Positions 15,852 to 24,056 of a DNA stretch of 51,133 nucleotides are shown one piece after another; the first letter of the stretch is position 1; every line of letters starts with the position of its first letter. This DNA comes from Verrucomicrobiota bacterium. GTDB lineage: Bacteria; Verrucomicrobiota; Verrucomicrobiia; Limisphaerales; BJHT01. The notes beneath the pieces are model-generated. The model ran no database searches and was not told the DNA's origin. It worked only from the letters and a program-made list of their open reading frames with translations. Location: positions 1-51,133 of the forward strand of contig BJHT01000013.1 of assembly GCA_014193395.1 (NCBI GenBank), written 5' to 3'. The translations under genes were made by a program, and so were the position numbers.

Positions 15852-16286
15852 CTACGGTTGTACCTGGAGGCCTGCAAGTTGAGCCAGTTTTACCTGCCGA
15901 GCATCGAACGTGCAGAACTTAATCGCTCCCGACACCAATGCGGCTGCAACATGCAGAATATCGAGACTCCGGCTACCAATACTTGGAGTGTGATGTTCCG
16001 CCAATGCCTCCGCTTCCCGAATCAATTGCCCCCATAAAATTGGTTTGTCGACCAAAAGCCCCCCAGCCAAGTCTTGTTGAACCTGTTGCCAAGCTGCACC
16101 GACTTCCTCGATTGTCAGGCGTTGCTGAAACACCGCAAGTCCCAAGGCATTACGGAGTTCGAGGCGATGGAAGCTCGTAAAGGCAATCGGGACAGGATTG
16201 GCCCGTCGCCACGCATCGGCTTTGAGGGAATTGGCGTCGGTGACGTAAAGGGAGAACAGGACGCTGGTATCGGTGTAGATTTTCAC
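15852..16286 (-). CDS. vapC: VapC-type PIN-domain toxin
   Basis: 144 residues. PIN-domain acidic residues are in place: D6 in YTDTSVL, E43 in HRLELRNAL, D109 in SRSLDILHVAAAL and D128 in FCTFDARQ. Such proteins are Mg-dependent ribonucleases, usually cutting tRNA or rRNA, and are held inactive by the partner antitoxin. I chose GTG at 16286, which overlaps the antitoxin stop as GTGA; the TTG one codon earlier is less likely. Length is normal for VapC. It is second in the minus-strand array after the VapB-like gene. Confidence 0.85.
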   Translation of the reverse strand: MKIYTDTSVLFSLYVTDANSLKADAWRRANPVPIAFTSFHRLELRNALGLAVFQQRLTIEEVGAAWQQVQQDLAGGLLVDKPILWGQLIREAEALAEHHTPSIGSRSLDILHVAAALVSGAIKFCTFDARQVKLAQLAGLQVQP

Positions 16287-16519
16287 CAACGTTCCTGTTC
16301 ACGCCCCAACAATACCATATTGGGTAGCACTTTGTTACCAAACGTCATTTGTCTTCGAGCCGCGTAGTCAGGGAGTGTGATTGTTGGCTGGGATGATTCG
16401 GCGGCGGGCGTGGTCAAACCCTGCTGGTCCAGATAGTTTTGTAACCACTGGGCGATTCCATGCGCATCTTTTAGAGGCAATTCCATTAATGCAGCCTCGA
16501 TTTCCACGATGTTGCTCAT
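16283..16519 (-). CDS. VapB-like antitoxin
   Basis: 78 residues from ATG 16519: VEIEAALMELPLKDAHGIAQ near the start, helical, then a linker and a C-terminal DYAARRQMTF ... GREQERW segment of the kind that wraps around PIN toxins. The four-base overlap with the PIN gene (GTGA) is typical of antitoxin-toxin pairs. The N-terminal part is not a clear AbrB or ribbon-helix-helix domain, so its DNA-binding type is unassigned. Antitoxins normally repress their own operon; if so here, this protein could control all seven genes. Confidence 0.75.
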   Translation of the reverse strand: MSNIVEIEAALMELPLKDAHGIAQWLQNYLDQQGLTTPAAESSQPTITLPDYAARRQMTFGNKVLPNMVLLGREQERW

Positions 16520-16641
16520 ACGCGAAGAGTTATCCGGTCCACGCGGTTTGGCAATGCGAAACCCGAGCCGCCACAATCGCTGCGAGGCAAAGCGGGCTGG
16601 TGTCAAGAGTGTTGGCAGGAGTATTTGGAAACTGAAAAGTG

Positions 16642-16691
16642 GTCAGTTCTTAAGTTTGGCATCATGGACTTGGTTTGAAGTCATTCGACGG
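16642..16691. repeat. Diverged partial copy of the 182-bp element at the island's far side
   Basis: An ungapped comparison by eye with 11638-11687 gives 37 of 50 identical bases in the same orientation, starting GTCAGTTCTTAAGTTTGG and ending CATTCGACGG. The right half of the element is absent. Confidence 0.55.
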
Positions 16692-16717
16692 TAGCTTTCA
16701 TCCAAGGCGTCTTCCCG

Positions 16718-19261
16718 TCACCCCTCGGCGCGCAAAATCTCCAGCGGCGGATGATTCGCGATGCCCCAGCTTGTCGCCAACCCCGTCACCACCGTCAACG
16801 CTGACACCCCGGCGAGCGCGATCACGTTAGGCCAGAGCGACGGCGCGAAGCTGACCTTGAACACGAACGCCGCCAGCGCCCAGCTCGCGCCCAGCGCCAG
16901 CAGCACGCCCGTCAGCCCGGCGAAGAGGCCGAGCAGCAGATATTCGGCAAACAAAATGCGCCGAATCTGCGCGCGCGACGCCCCGAGCGTGCGCAGCAGC
17001 AGGCTCTCCTGGATGCGCTGGTAACGCCCCGTCAGCACCGCGCCGCCGAGCACGATCAGGCTCGTCGCGACCGTGAAGAACGCCATGAACCGCAGCACGA
17101 ACGACACCTTCGTCAGCAGCCCGTCCAGCGTTTGCAGCACGATGGTGAGATCAATCGTCGAGACGTTCGGAAAGTTTTTCACCACCGCCTTTTGCAGTCG
17201 CGCCGAGTCCGCGGCGGAATTGATCCGCGTCGTGAGAATGTAAAATCCCGGCGCGGCCTCGAGCACGCCCGCCGGGAACACGACGAAGAAATTCGCCTGC
17301 ACCCGACGCCAGTCCACCTTCCGCAGGCTGGCGATGCGCGTCTTCACCGTCAGCCCCTGCACGTCGAATTCGAGTTCGTCGCCGAGTTTCACCTGCAAAT
17401 CCTTCGCGATTCCGTCCTCGAGCGACACGGGCACCACCGCTGCGTCCGCGTCCGCGCGGCTCACCCACACGCCGCCGACCAAGCGCTCGGAATCGACGAG
17501 CTGCTCGCGATAAGTCGAGCGATACTCGCGGCGCAGCACCCAGTTCGGAATGGTCCGCGCCTTGTCATTCAGCAGCGCCTCGACCGGCTGCCCCTTCACG
17601 GTGTGCAGCCGCATCGTGACCACCGGAGCTTGACCGAACAGCGGCAGCCCCAGCTCGCGGACCAGCCCGGCGACGGCCTCGCGCTGGTCAGTCTGCACAT
17701 CGAACAAGATCGCGTTGGGCCGCGTGCCGCCCTGCTCGGGGAACAGCTCGCGCAGCAGCGTGGCGTGCGTGAGATACAACGTGAGCATGAGGAACGTCCC
17801 AAGCCCCAGCGACAGCATCAGCATCACGGTGCGGTTGTTCGGCCGATAGAGATTCGCCAAGCCCTGCCGCCACACGAACGGCCAGCTTGGCCGCAGCACA
17901 CGCCGCCCGCCCCATGCGATCAGCTTCGCCACCAACGCGAGCGCGCCGAAAGCAACGCCCAGTCCCGCCGCGATGCCGACGCCGTGATACCACCGCTGGC
18001 TCTGCGAAATCGCGAAGCCCACCACGCCCGCGACAAGCAGGCCATTGACCAGCCACAACGCCGGGTCGCGCCGCTGATCATCCGCCGCCGCAAACCCCGC
18101 GCGCAGCACCACCAGCGGCGAGACGCGTCGCACCGCCAGCAGCGGCAGCAGCGCGAACAACAGACAAATCGCCAGCCCCGCGCCCATGCCTTGCAGCAGC
18201 GGCCACCAGTGCATTTCGAGCGAAATTTTCAGTGGTAGAAAATCCGCCAGCACGCGCGGCAACAGATGCTGCACGGCCGCGCCCAACGCCCCGCCCACCA
18301 GCACGCCCACGCCGCCGAGCGCCGCCGCCTGCGCGACATACACCGCAAAGGTCTGCCCCGCGCTCGCCCCGAGGCACCGCAGCACCGCCACGCTGGCGAG
18401 CTTCTGCTTGATGTGAACATGAATCGCGCTCGCGATGCCCACGCCGCCCAGCAGCAGCGCGATGAAGCCGACGAGGTTTAGAAAATGCGTGAGATTGTTT
18501 AGCGATTCACCGAGGTCCTGCTGGCGTGTCGCGACGGTTTCGTGGCTGAGGCGCAACTGGCTCAGGCGCGGCTGAATTTCCGCGAGCAACTTTTTCACAT
18601 CCGTGCCCGCGGGAAAACGGAAGTAGATGCGATGCCGCGCGAGGCTGCCTTCGCCCAGCAATTTGGCCTTCGCGAGATCGGCCATCGGCAGATACACGCG
18701 CGGTGCCAGCGTGGCGAAGGCGGGAGTTTCGCCGGGCACCTTTTGCAGCATCCCGGTGAGCGCCGTGGTCAGTTCCCCGATGCGCACGGCGTCGCCGAGG
18801 CTCACGTCGAACTGCGTCGCCACGCTCTCATCCACGATCACGCCGCGCCCTTGATAAAGCTGCTCCGCCGCCGCCTCGGGCGCTGATTCCAACCGTCCGT
18901 AAAACGGATAGCGCCCGCCCAGCGCGCGCACCTGCACGAGCCGCGTGCCGTCGCCTTTCGGAAAATGAATCATCGAGGAGAAGACCACCTCGCGCGCCTG
19001 TTCGCCGCCGAGCGAACGGAAAAAATCCTCCTCCACCTTGGTGAAGGCGCGCCGCGAACTCACCGCGAGATCCGCGCCCAGCAGCGTCTTGGCCTGCTCC
19101 GCGATGGCCAGTTCGAGACTCGCGCGCAGCCCGCCAATCGCCACCAACGCCGCCACCCCGAGCACGATCGACGACGAGAACAACAGCAACCGCCGCCGGC
19201 TCGACCGGCTCTCGCGCCACGCCATGCGCCAGGTCCAGGGATTTAGAAAAGGGTGGGGCAT
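16718..19261 (-). CDS. FtsX-family ABC transporter permease (YbbP-like)
   Basis: 847 residues. A first membrane helix lies at about residues 26-45, then a large periplasmic domain with FVNSS-like core features. An FtsX core starts at about 262 (FLNLVGFIALLLGGVGIASA), several further helices follow, and a second FtsX core lies near 715-840, ending with the family's NHPPLEILRAEG tail. The layout matches YbbP-type permeases, which work with a LolD-like ATPase, probably on lipids or lipid-linked molecules. That ATPase gene would normally lie just upstream, but the 640 bp there hold only repeats; it may be elsewhere. Orientation is the same as the ABC-2 permease. Confidence 0.9.
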   Translation of the reverse strand: MPHPFLNPWTWRMAWRESRSSRRRLLLFSSSIVLGVAALVAIGGLRASLELAIAEQAKTLLGADLAVSSRRAFTKVEEDFFRSLGGEQAREVVFSSMIHFPKGDGTRLVQVRALGGRYPFYGRLESAPEAAAEQLYQGRGVIVDESVATQFDVSLGDAVRIGELTTALTGMLQKVPGETPAFATLAPRVYLPMADLAKAKLLGEGSLARHRIYFRFPAGTDVKKLLAEIQPRLSQLRLSHETVATRQQDLGESLNNLTHFLNLVGFIALLLGGVGIASAIHVHIKQKLASVAVLRCLGASAGQTFAVYVAQAAALGGVGVLVGGALGAAVQHLLPRVLADFLPLKISLEMHWWPLLQGMGAGLAICLLFALLPLLAVRRVSPLVVLRAGFAAADDQRRDPALWLVNGLLVAGVVGFAISQSQRWYHGVGIAAGLGVAFGALALVAKLIAWGGRRVLRPSWPFVWRQGLANLYRPNNRTVMLMLSLGLGTFLMLTLYLTHATLLRELFPEQGGTRPNAILFDVQTDQREAVAGLVRELGLPLFGQAPVVTMRLHTVKGQPVEALLNDKARTIPNWVLRREYRSTYREQLVDSERLVGGVWVSRADADAAVVPVSLEDGIAKDLQVKLGDELEFDVQGLTVKTRIASLRKVDWRRVQANFFVVFPAGVLEAAPGFYILTTRINSAADSARLQKAVVKNFPNVSTIDLTIVLQTLDGLLTKVSFVLRFMAFFTVATSLIVLGGAVLTGRYQRIQESLLLRTLGASRAQIRRILFAEYLLLGLFAGLTGVLLALGASWALAAFVFKVSFAPSLWPNVIALAGVSALTVVTGLATSWGIANHPPLEILRAEG

Positions 19262-19351
19262 GGGGGGAGGGAGAGGATGAAGAGTTGAAGGGTTGCAGGG
19301 TTAAGGCGTTGAAGAGTTAAACCCGACCGGCGATGCGGGACGCACCGCGTC

Positions 19352-19490
19352 TGTAGCGCAGGTTTCCAAACCTGCTGTGTCGCCGACTTCCAAGTCGGCG
19401 AGGCGTTCGTCCGCGAGAAGGTGCTGAAATGTTCCGCCGGACGCAGGTTTGGAAACCTGCGACACAGCAGGCTTGGAAGCCTGCGCTACA
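19352..19490. repeat. Palindromic element TGTAGCGCAGG, copy 1
   Basis: 32-bp ends (19352-19383 and 19459-19490) are inverted repeats with two mismatches, themselves containing GGTTTCCAAACC sub-palindromes. Inside is GCCGACTTCCAAGTCGGC, another perfect hairpin. A second copy is at 21272-21393. Confidence 0.75.
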
Positions 19491-19529
19491 AGTGTCGGCC
19501 GCGATCCGTGTTCGGAATTCCCCGCGCTG

Positions 19530-19742
19530 AATCCCAACGGGATTCCGGCCTAAAGCCCAGGGTTGCGAGGAACGAGCTACCCTGGGAAAGCCGTTCAACA
19601 ACCAACAACCCCAACGGGGTTGCGGCCTCGTCGTGATCGCGGCGGGCCGCAACCCCGTTGGGGTTGGCAACTCTCCCTTCGGCCACCGAGGGTAGCTCGT
19701 TCCTCGCAACCCTGGGCTGGAGGACGCAATCCCGTTGGGATT
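19530..19742. repeat. 213-bp long palindrome
   Basis: Ends AATCCCAACGGGATT / AATCCCGTTGGGATT. Further in, a roughly 30-bp block containing CAGGGTTGCGAGGAACGAGC is repeated inverted at about 19690-19719, and the centre carries CAACCCCAACGGGGTTG / CAACCCCGTTGGGGTTG. The whole element can fold on itself almost completely. Confidence 0.75.
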
Positions 19743-19903
19743 GGGCGGACCCGCAGAACGTTCGGCACGAGCCACCCTTTTTCTTCGCTGGAGATTTCCG
19801 AAATACATTACGAAATCATGGGCATCGGCCCGCTTAATCGCTTCAACCCTTCAACCTTTTAACCCTTTAACCCTTTGCCTCATCGCCTCATCGCCATTCC
19901 CCT

Positions 19904-21025
19904 TCACCCCATCTTCTGCCGAAAGCGCACCACGCACAGGCCGAACAACGCGATGCCCATGAGCGTGAGCACGACGAGATGCTGCCCGAACTCCGCGAGG
20001 CTAGCGCCGCGCAGGATGATCGCGCGCGCCAGTTCGATGAAGTACGTCGTCGGGAGCAGCGCGCCGAGCCACCAGAACGGCCACGGCATGGTCTCGCGCG
20101 GGAAGATGAAGCCGGAGAAAAACACCGAGGGCATGATGAACACCATGCACATTTGCAGCGCCTGCATCTGGTTTTCGGCGCGCGTCGAGATCAACAGGCC
20201 AAGGCTCAGCAGCGCGAAAATGTAAACGATCGTCGCGACGTGCAGCGCCACGAGGCTGCCCGCGATGGGCACCGCGAAGAGCCAGTGCATGATGCCGAAC
20301 AACCCGCCCGCCATCATCATCCCGATGCCCAGATACGGCACCAGTTTCCCGAGCATTAATCCCCAGCGCGACAGCGGACTCACCAGCAACTGTTCGAGCG
20401 TCCCGCGCTCGCGCTCGCGCACGAGCGACATCGCCGTGGCGAACGTCGTGCCGATCTGCAGCACCACGCCGATGACGCCGGGCACAAAGAAGTTCGGGCT
20501 GCGCATTGCCGGGTTGTAGAGGATTTGCGGGCGCACCTCGACGGGCAGTTCGCGGCGGCCGGATTCTGCCAGTAGCGTCAGCACCGACTCGCGGAACGAC
20601 ACGCCCAGCGCCGTGTTCAACGCCGACGACGCGATGGTCGAGCTGGAGCCGTCGATCACGACCTGCAACTGCGCATTGCGCCCCGCCCGCAGGTCGCGCG
20701 TGAAACCGGGCGGAATCTGGATGCCAACGTACGCCTTGCCCTGCCGGATGGCCGCCGCCATTTCCGTCACGCTCTGCACCTCGCCCACGATGCGGAAGGT
20801 CTGCGTGTTGACGAAGCGCTCCACGAGCTGACGGCTTTCCTGCGTGCGGTCCTGGTCGAGCAGCACCGTCGCCATGTGCTTCACGTCGTTGTCCAGCGCA
20901 TAGCCGAATGCGATCATCTCGATGAGCGGCGGGAAGAACATGAAGAACAGCGTCATCGGATCGCGCAAAACCACGCGCACCTCCTTGTAGAGGATGGCGT
21001 TGAAACCGCGAAAGGGATTGTTCAT
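19904..21025 (-). CDS. ABC-2 type transporter permease
   Basis: 373 residues from ATG 21025. The opening FNAILYKEVRVVLRDPMTLF leads into the first membrane helix (FFMFFPPLIEMIAFGYAL). A large external domain spans about residues 50-190. Five more helices follow, with the conserved RERERGTLEQLLVSPLSRW (ABC-2 signature) and FSGFIFPRETMPWPFWWLGA. This is the YhhJ/YbhR class of exporters, which need a separate ATPase that is not in this window. The reading frame stays open to 21403, but that extension runs through a repeat element and is not protein-like. Palindromic elements of the same family flank the gene on both sides. Confidence 0.9.
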   Translation of the reverse strand: MNNPFRGFNAILYKEVRVVLRDPMTLFFMFFPPLIEMIAFGYALDNDVKHMATVLLDQDRTQESRQLVERFVNTQTFRIVGEVQSVTEMAAAIRQGKAYVGIQIPPGFTRDLRAGRNAQLQVVIDGSSSTIASSALNTALGVSFRESVLTLLAESGRRELPVEVRPQILYNPAMRSPNFFVPGVIGVVLQIGTTFATAMSLVRERERGTLEQLLVSPLSRWGLMLGKLVPYLGIGMMMAGGLFGIMHWLFAVPIAGSLVALHVATIVYIFALLSLGLLISTRAENQMQALQMCMVFIMPSVFFSGFIFPRETMPWPFWWLGALLPTTYFIELARAIILRGASLAEFGQHLVVLTLMGIALFGLCVVRFRQKMG

Positions 21026-21271
21026 GCGCAACGCCGCGACTGTAGCGACGCCCGCCGCGGAGGACAGGAAAAGCGCAGGGCCAAGGCAAGGGAGTGCATC
21101 CGCGCACCGCCGCGATACTGCGGAACTCCGCGCCTGCGACTGGTGTTGGGACGTTCTCGTTGGACCGTTATCGATGGGCCCCACCTCGCCTCTGCGTCGT
21201 GCCGGAGGCACGTAAGCTAGCCCTAACCCGGATAATTCATGGTCCCGTCGCAGCCACAGCTTGCCCGCCCT

Positions 21272-21393
21272 TGTAGCGCAGGTTTCCAAACCTGCTGTGT
21301 CGCCGACTTCCCAGTCGGCAGGGTGTCGGCCTCGCCGGACGCGCCGCGGGTTTAGAAACCCGCGATACAGCAGGCTTGGAAGCCTGCGGTACA
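21272..21393. repeat. Palindromic element TGTAGCGCAGG, copy 2
   Basis: Same family and orientation as 19352-19490: identical first 32 bases, GCCGACTTCCCAGTCGGC inside, and an inverted right end finishing GCCTGCGGTACA. The core is about 17 bp shorter and diverged. Confidence 0.75.
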
Positions 21394-21487
21394 AAATGAG
21401 CATGAAATATTCGGGCTAACCATTCAGGCGAACCGAATCGTTTGGACCACGAAGACACGATGAACACCGGGCGCCAGAAACGAAACG

Positions 21488-21530
21488 AAAGCGGAGCGCG
21501 ACCGGTCCCCGGTCGCAGCGCGTGAAATGG
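21488..21530. repeat. Dispersed GACCGG/CCGGTC palindrome, copy 2
   Basis: AGCGGAGCGCGACCGGTCCC followed by CGGTCGCAGCGCGTGAAATGG; about 40 of 43 bases match 7596-7638. Confidence 0.6.
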
Positions 21531-21600
21531 AAAGGGTGCCACGGAATATACTAACGACCTCCGCATTGCATACGCGCCGCGAGGGGGGGCGCGAGGTTCT

Positions 21601-21724
21601 CGTCCCGGAGGGACACTGGAGGAGATTAGCCGGGGGCAAGTCCGCCGCAGCGGACGCCGTCCCCGGAAACCGTGCCAGATGGCTCGGTGCCCCAGCTAAT
21701 TTCCTGCGGCGTCCCTCCGGGACG
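21601..21724. repeat. Inverted repeat with CGTCCCGGAGGGAC ends
   Basis: Outer 14 bases CGTCCCGGAGGGAC (21601-21614) pair with GTCCCTCCGGGACG (21711-21724). Pairing continues imperfectly through GGAgATTAGC / GCTAATtTCC. It resembles the other palindromic intergenic elements but no second copy is present here. Confidence 0.6.
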
Positions 21725-21829
21725 AAGGGCAAAGCGTTGGCGACAATTCTTCACTCCGCGGAGGCGCGAAAAACGGCACTTGGGAGAGGGGGCGCTCGCC
21801 ATTCCGACTGCGCCGGTCGCGGTCCGATT

Positions 21830-23785
21830 TTAAGTCGCCGGCTCGGGGATGGCGGCTTCGAGGGCGGCGAGGGCGCTGACGGCGGCTTCCCATTCCTTGG
21901 TGGCGACGTCGAGTTCGGATTGGGCGCCGAGGACTTCGCGGTTGAGGTGCATGGCGCGGCCGGCGGTGTTGTAGGTCTCGGGTTTTTCGAGTTCGTCGGC
22001 GAGTTCCTGCAACTGGCGTTCGTAGTCGGCGATGCTTTTTTCTAGTTTCTCGACGAGTTGCTTTTGCTCGCGCAGGTGGCGGGCGCGGGTCTGGCGTTCT
22101 TCGGCTTCGCGGCGGCGTTGTTCTTTGGAGATGCCGCCGGTTTTTTCTTTCTGGACGGGCTTGGTTTTGACGGGCGCATCGCCGGCGGTGAGGGCGGCGC
22201 GTTCGGAGACGGCGGCGGTTTTGTCGAGGTAGTATTGGTAGCCGCCGGAGTAGTGGTGGAGTTGGCCGCTCTTGACGTGGATGACGTGGTTGGCGAGGGC
22301 GCGGATGAAATAGACGTCGTGGCTGATGAACACGACGGTGCCGGAGAACATTTTCAGCGCGCCGATGAGGGCGTCGATGCTGCCGATGTCGAGGTGGGTG
22401 GTCGGCTCGTCCATGAGCAGGAGGTTCGGGGGATCGAGGAGGAGCTTGACGAGGGCGAGGCGGCTTTTTTCGCCGCCGCTGAGGACGCTGATTTTTTTGA
22501 AAACGGAGTCGCCGCTGAAGAGGAAGCAGCCGAGGACGGTGCGGATTTCCTGCTCGGTGATGCGCTGGGGGGTGTCGAGGGCTTCTTCGAGGACGGTGCG
22601 CTGGGGCTGGAGCATTTCGACGCGGTATTGGGAGTAGTAGCCGGTCTTGGTGTTGTGGCCGAGTTCGCGCACGCCTTGTTGCACGGGGAGGACGCCGGCG
22701 AGGATTTTGAGGAGGGTGGATTTGCCCGCGCCGTTGGGGCCGACGAGGACGATGCGTTTCTCGCGTTCGACTTCGAGGCTGACGCCGGCGTACACGACTT
22801 TCTCGCCGTAGGCGTGGTGGATGTCGGTGAGGCGGATGGCGCGCTGGCCGCTGCGCTGGGGCTGGGGGAAATTGAAGCTGACTTTTTTGGCCTCGCTGGC
22901 GGGGGCCTCGATTTTTTCCATGCGCTCGATCTGCTTGAGCTTGCTCTGGGCTTGGGAGGCTTTGCTGGCTTTGGCGCCGAAGCGGTCGGCGAATTCCTGG
23001 AGGCGGGCGATGTCGCGCTGTTGGTTTTTGTAGGCGGCGAGGAGCTGCTGCTCGGCGGCTTCTTTTTGGACGAGGTAGTCGTCGTAGGTGCCGCGGTAGC
23101 GGGTGAGCTTGGACTGGCGGATTTCGAGGATGCCGTCCACGAGCTGGTTCAGGAACTCGCGGTCATGGGAGATCATGAGGATCGCGCCGGGGTAATATTT
23201 CAGATAATCCTGAAACCAGAGGAGGGCCTCGAGGTCGAGGTGGTTGGTGGGTTCGTCGAGGATGAGGAGGTCGGGTTCCTGGGTGAGGAGGCGGGCGAGG
23301 TGGGCGCGCATGACCCAGCCGCCGCTGAGTTCGGCGGCGCGGCGGTCGAAGTCGCTGTCGCGGAAGCCGAGGCCGTTGAGCATTTGCTTGGCCTTGGCCT
23401 GGATGGTGGAGCCGTCGAGTTCATCGAAGCGGGAGGCGGCTTCGTGGGCTTCGCCGGAGTCTTCGTCGCCGGCGGCGGCTAGGAGGCGCATCTCGCGCAT
23501 GACGCGGACGAGTTCGGCGCTGACGGAACTGGCCAGCTCGACGACGGTTTCGTCGCCGATGGGGGCGCTCTCTTGGGGGAGATAACCGATGGAGGTGCCG
23601 CGTTGGAAGGTGATGGTGCCGTCGTCGGGAGTTTCGTCGCCGAGAATGAGGCGAAGCATGGTGGTCTTGCCCGCGCCGTTCGGGCCGACCAGCCCGATGC
23701 GATCGCCGCGATTCACTTGAAGCGTCACGTCCTCGAAAAGGACGCGTCCGCCGTACGACTTGGATAATCCGCCAATGGTCAGCAT
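21830..23785 (-). CDS. ABC-F family ATPase (Uup/YheS-like)
   Basis: 651 residues, two ABC domains and no membrane helices. First domain: Walker A GPNGAGKT (34-41), LSGGWVMR signature, LLILDEPTNHLD. A helical inter-domain linker follows (KEAAEQQLLAAYKNQQRDIA region), then the second domain with Walker A GPNGAGKST, LSGGEKSR and LLLMDEPTTHLD. A C-terminal coiled coil (about 555-640; EEDRQTRARHLREQ-like charged helices) is of the Uup/YheS type. ABC-F proteins act on ribosomes to relieve stalling or antibiotic block, or in Uup's case on DNA branch structures; which applies cannot be decided here. The last 55 codons are duplicated at 11070-11249. Confidence 0.95.
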   Translation of the reverse strand: MLTIGGLSKSYGGRVLFEDVTLQVNRGDRIGLVGPNGAGKTTMLRLILGDETPDDGTITFQRGTSIGYLPQESAPIGDETVVELASSVSAELVRVMREMRLLAAAGDEDSGEAHEAASRFDELDGSTIQAKAKQMLNGLGFRDSDFDRRAAELSGGWVMRAHLARLLTQEPDLLILDEPTNHLDLEALLWFQDYLKYYPGAILMISHDREFLNQLVDGILEIRQSKLTRYRGTYDDYLVQKEAAEQQLLAAYKNQQRDIARLQEFADRFGAKASKASQAQSKLKQIERMEKIEAPASEAKKVSFNFPQPQRSGQRAIRLTDIHHAYGEKVVYAGVSLEVEREKRIVLVGPNGAGKSTLLKILAGVLPVQQGVRELGHNTKTGYYSQYRVEMLQPQRTVLEEALDTPQRITEQEIRTVLGCFLFSGDSVFKKISVLSGGEKSRLALVKLLLDPPNLLLMDEPTTHLDIGSIDALIGALKMFSGTVVFISHDVYFIRALANHVIHVKSGQLHHYSGGYQYYLDKTAAVSERAALTAGDAPVKTKPVQKEKTGGISKEQRRREAEERQTRARHLREQKQLVEKLEKSIADYERQLQELADELEKPETYNTAGRAMHLNREVLGAQSELDVATKEWEAAVSALAALEAAIPEPAT

Positions 23786-23869
23786 AAAGAACCGCGGATG
23801 CTGGGGGTTGCGTGCGGAGGAGGCAAGCGGGGATTCGGAAAATGTCGGTGAGCAGCGGGGAGGGAATGG

Positions 23870-24043
23870 GGAAAGCTCAAAGGATAAAGCTCAAAGCTCA
23901 AGGAAAGGACCAAGCTTCAAGGTGCCAAGCGGATTTCGTGCGGGGTGGTGGTCTGCAAACGGGAGCGGGCGGGATTGCGGTGGCGTTGAAGCTTGGAGCT
24001 GGGGATTTTTTTGAGCTTTAGACTTTGAGCTTTGAGCTTCCCT
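23870..24043. repeat. Imperfect inverted repeat rich in AAAGCTCAA
   Basis: The left arm has three AAAGCTCAA-type units (23873-23912) and CAAGCTTCAAGG; the right arm has GAAGCTTGGAGC, then TTGAGCTTTAG and TTTGAGCTTTGAGCTTCCC (24001-24040). The arms pair with interruptions. It fills the gap between the ABC-F start and the peroxiredoxin stop. Confidence 0.6.
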
Positions 24044-24056
24044 GAGAGACCGAACG

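Larger units (their letters stand above)
19262..19903. other. Repeat-filled intergenic region
   Basis: No gene. It contains the palindromic element 19352-19490, the 213-bp palindrome 19530-19742, and short AT-rich simple stretches at both ends (runs resembling AACCCTT/AAGGGTT at 19280-19320 and 19845-19875, inverted relative to each other). No promoter for the FtsX-type gene was recognised. Confidence 0.6.
21026..21829. other. Repeat-filled intergenic region
   Basis: About 800 bp with no credible gene. It contains the palindromic element 21272-21393, the GACCGG repeat 21488-21530 and the inverted repeat 21601-21724. The last roughly 70 bp, next to the ABC-F stop, are the segment also copied to 11250-11312. 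Confidence 0.6.

Noticed and set aside
17132-18238. 368-codon plus-strand frame opposite the FtsX-type permease
   Set aside because: His/Arg/Gln-rich antisense translation without recognisable structure.
20994-21403. Longer N-terminus for the ABC-2 permease
   Set aside because: The extra 126 codons translate a palindromic repeat shared with 19352-19490.
22058-23482. 474-codon plus-strand frame opposite the ABC-F gene
   Set aside because: Gly/Ala/Glu/Val-rich low-complexity translation, exactly antisense to a protein with complete ABC motifs; a GC-skew shadow.
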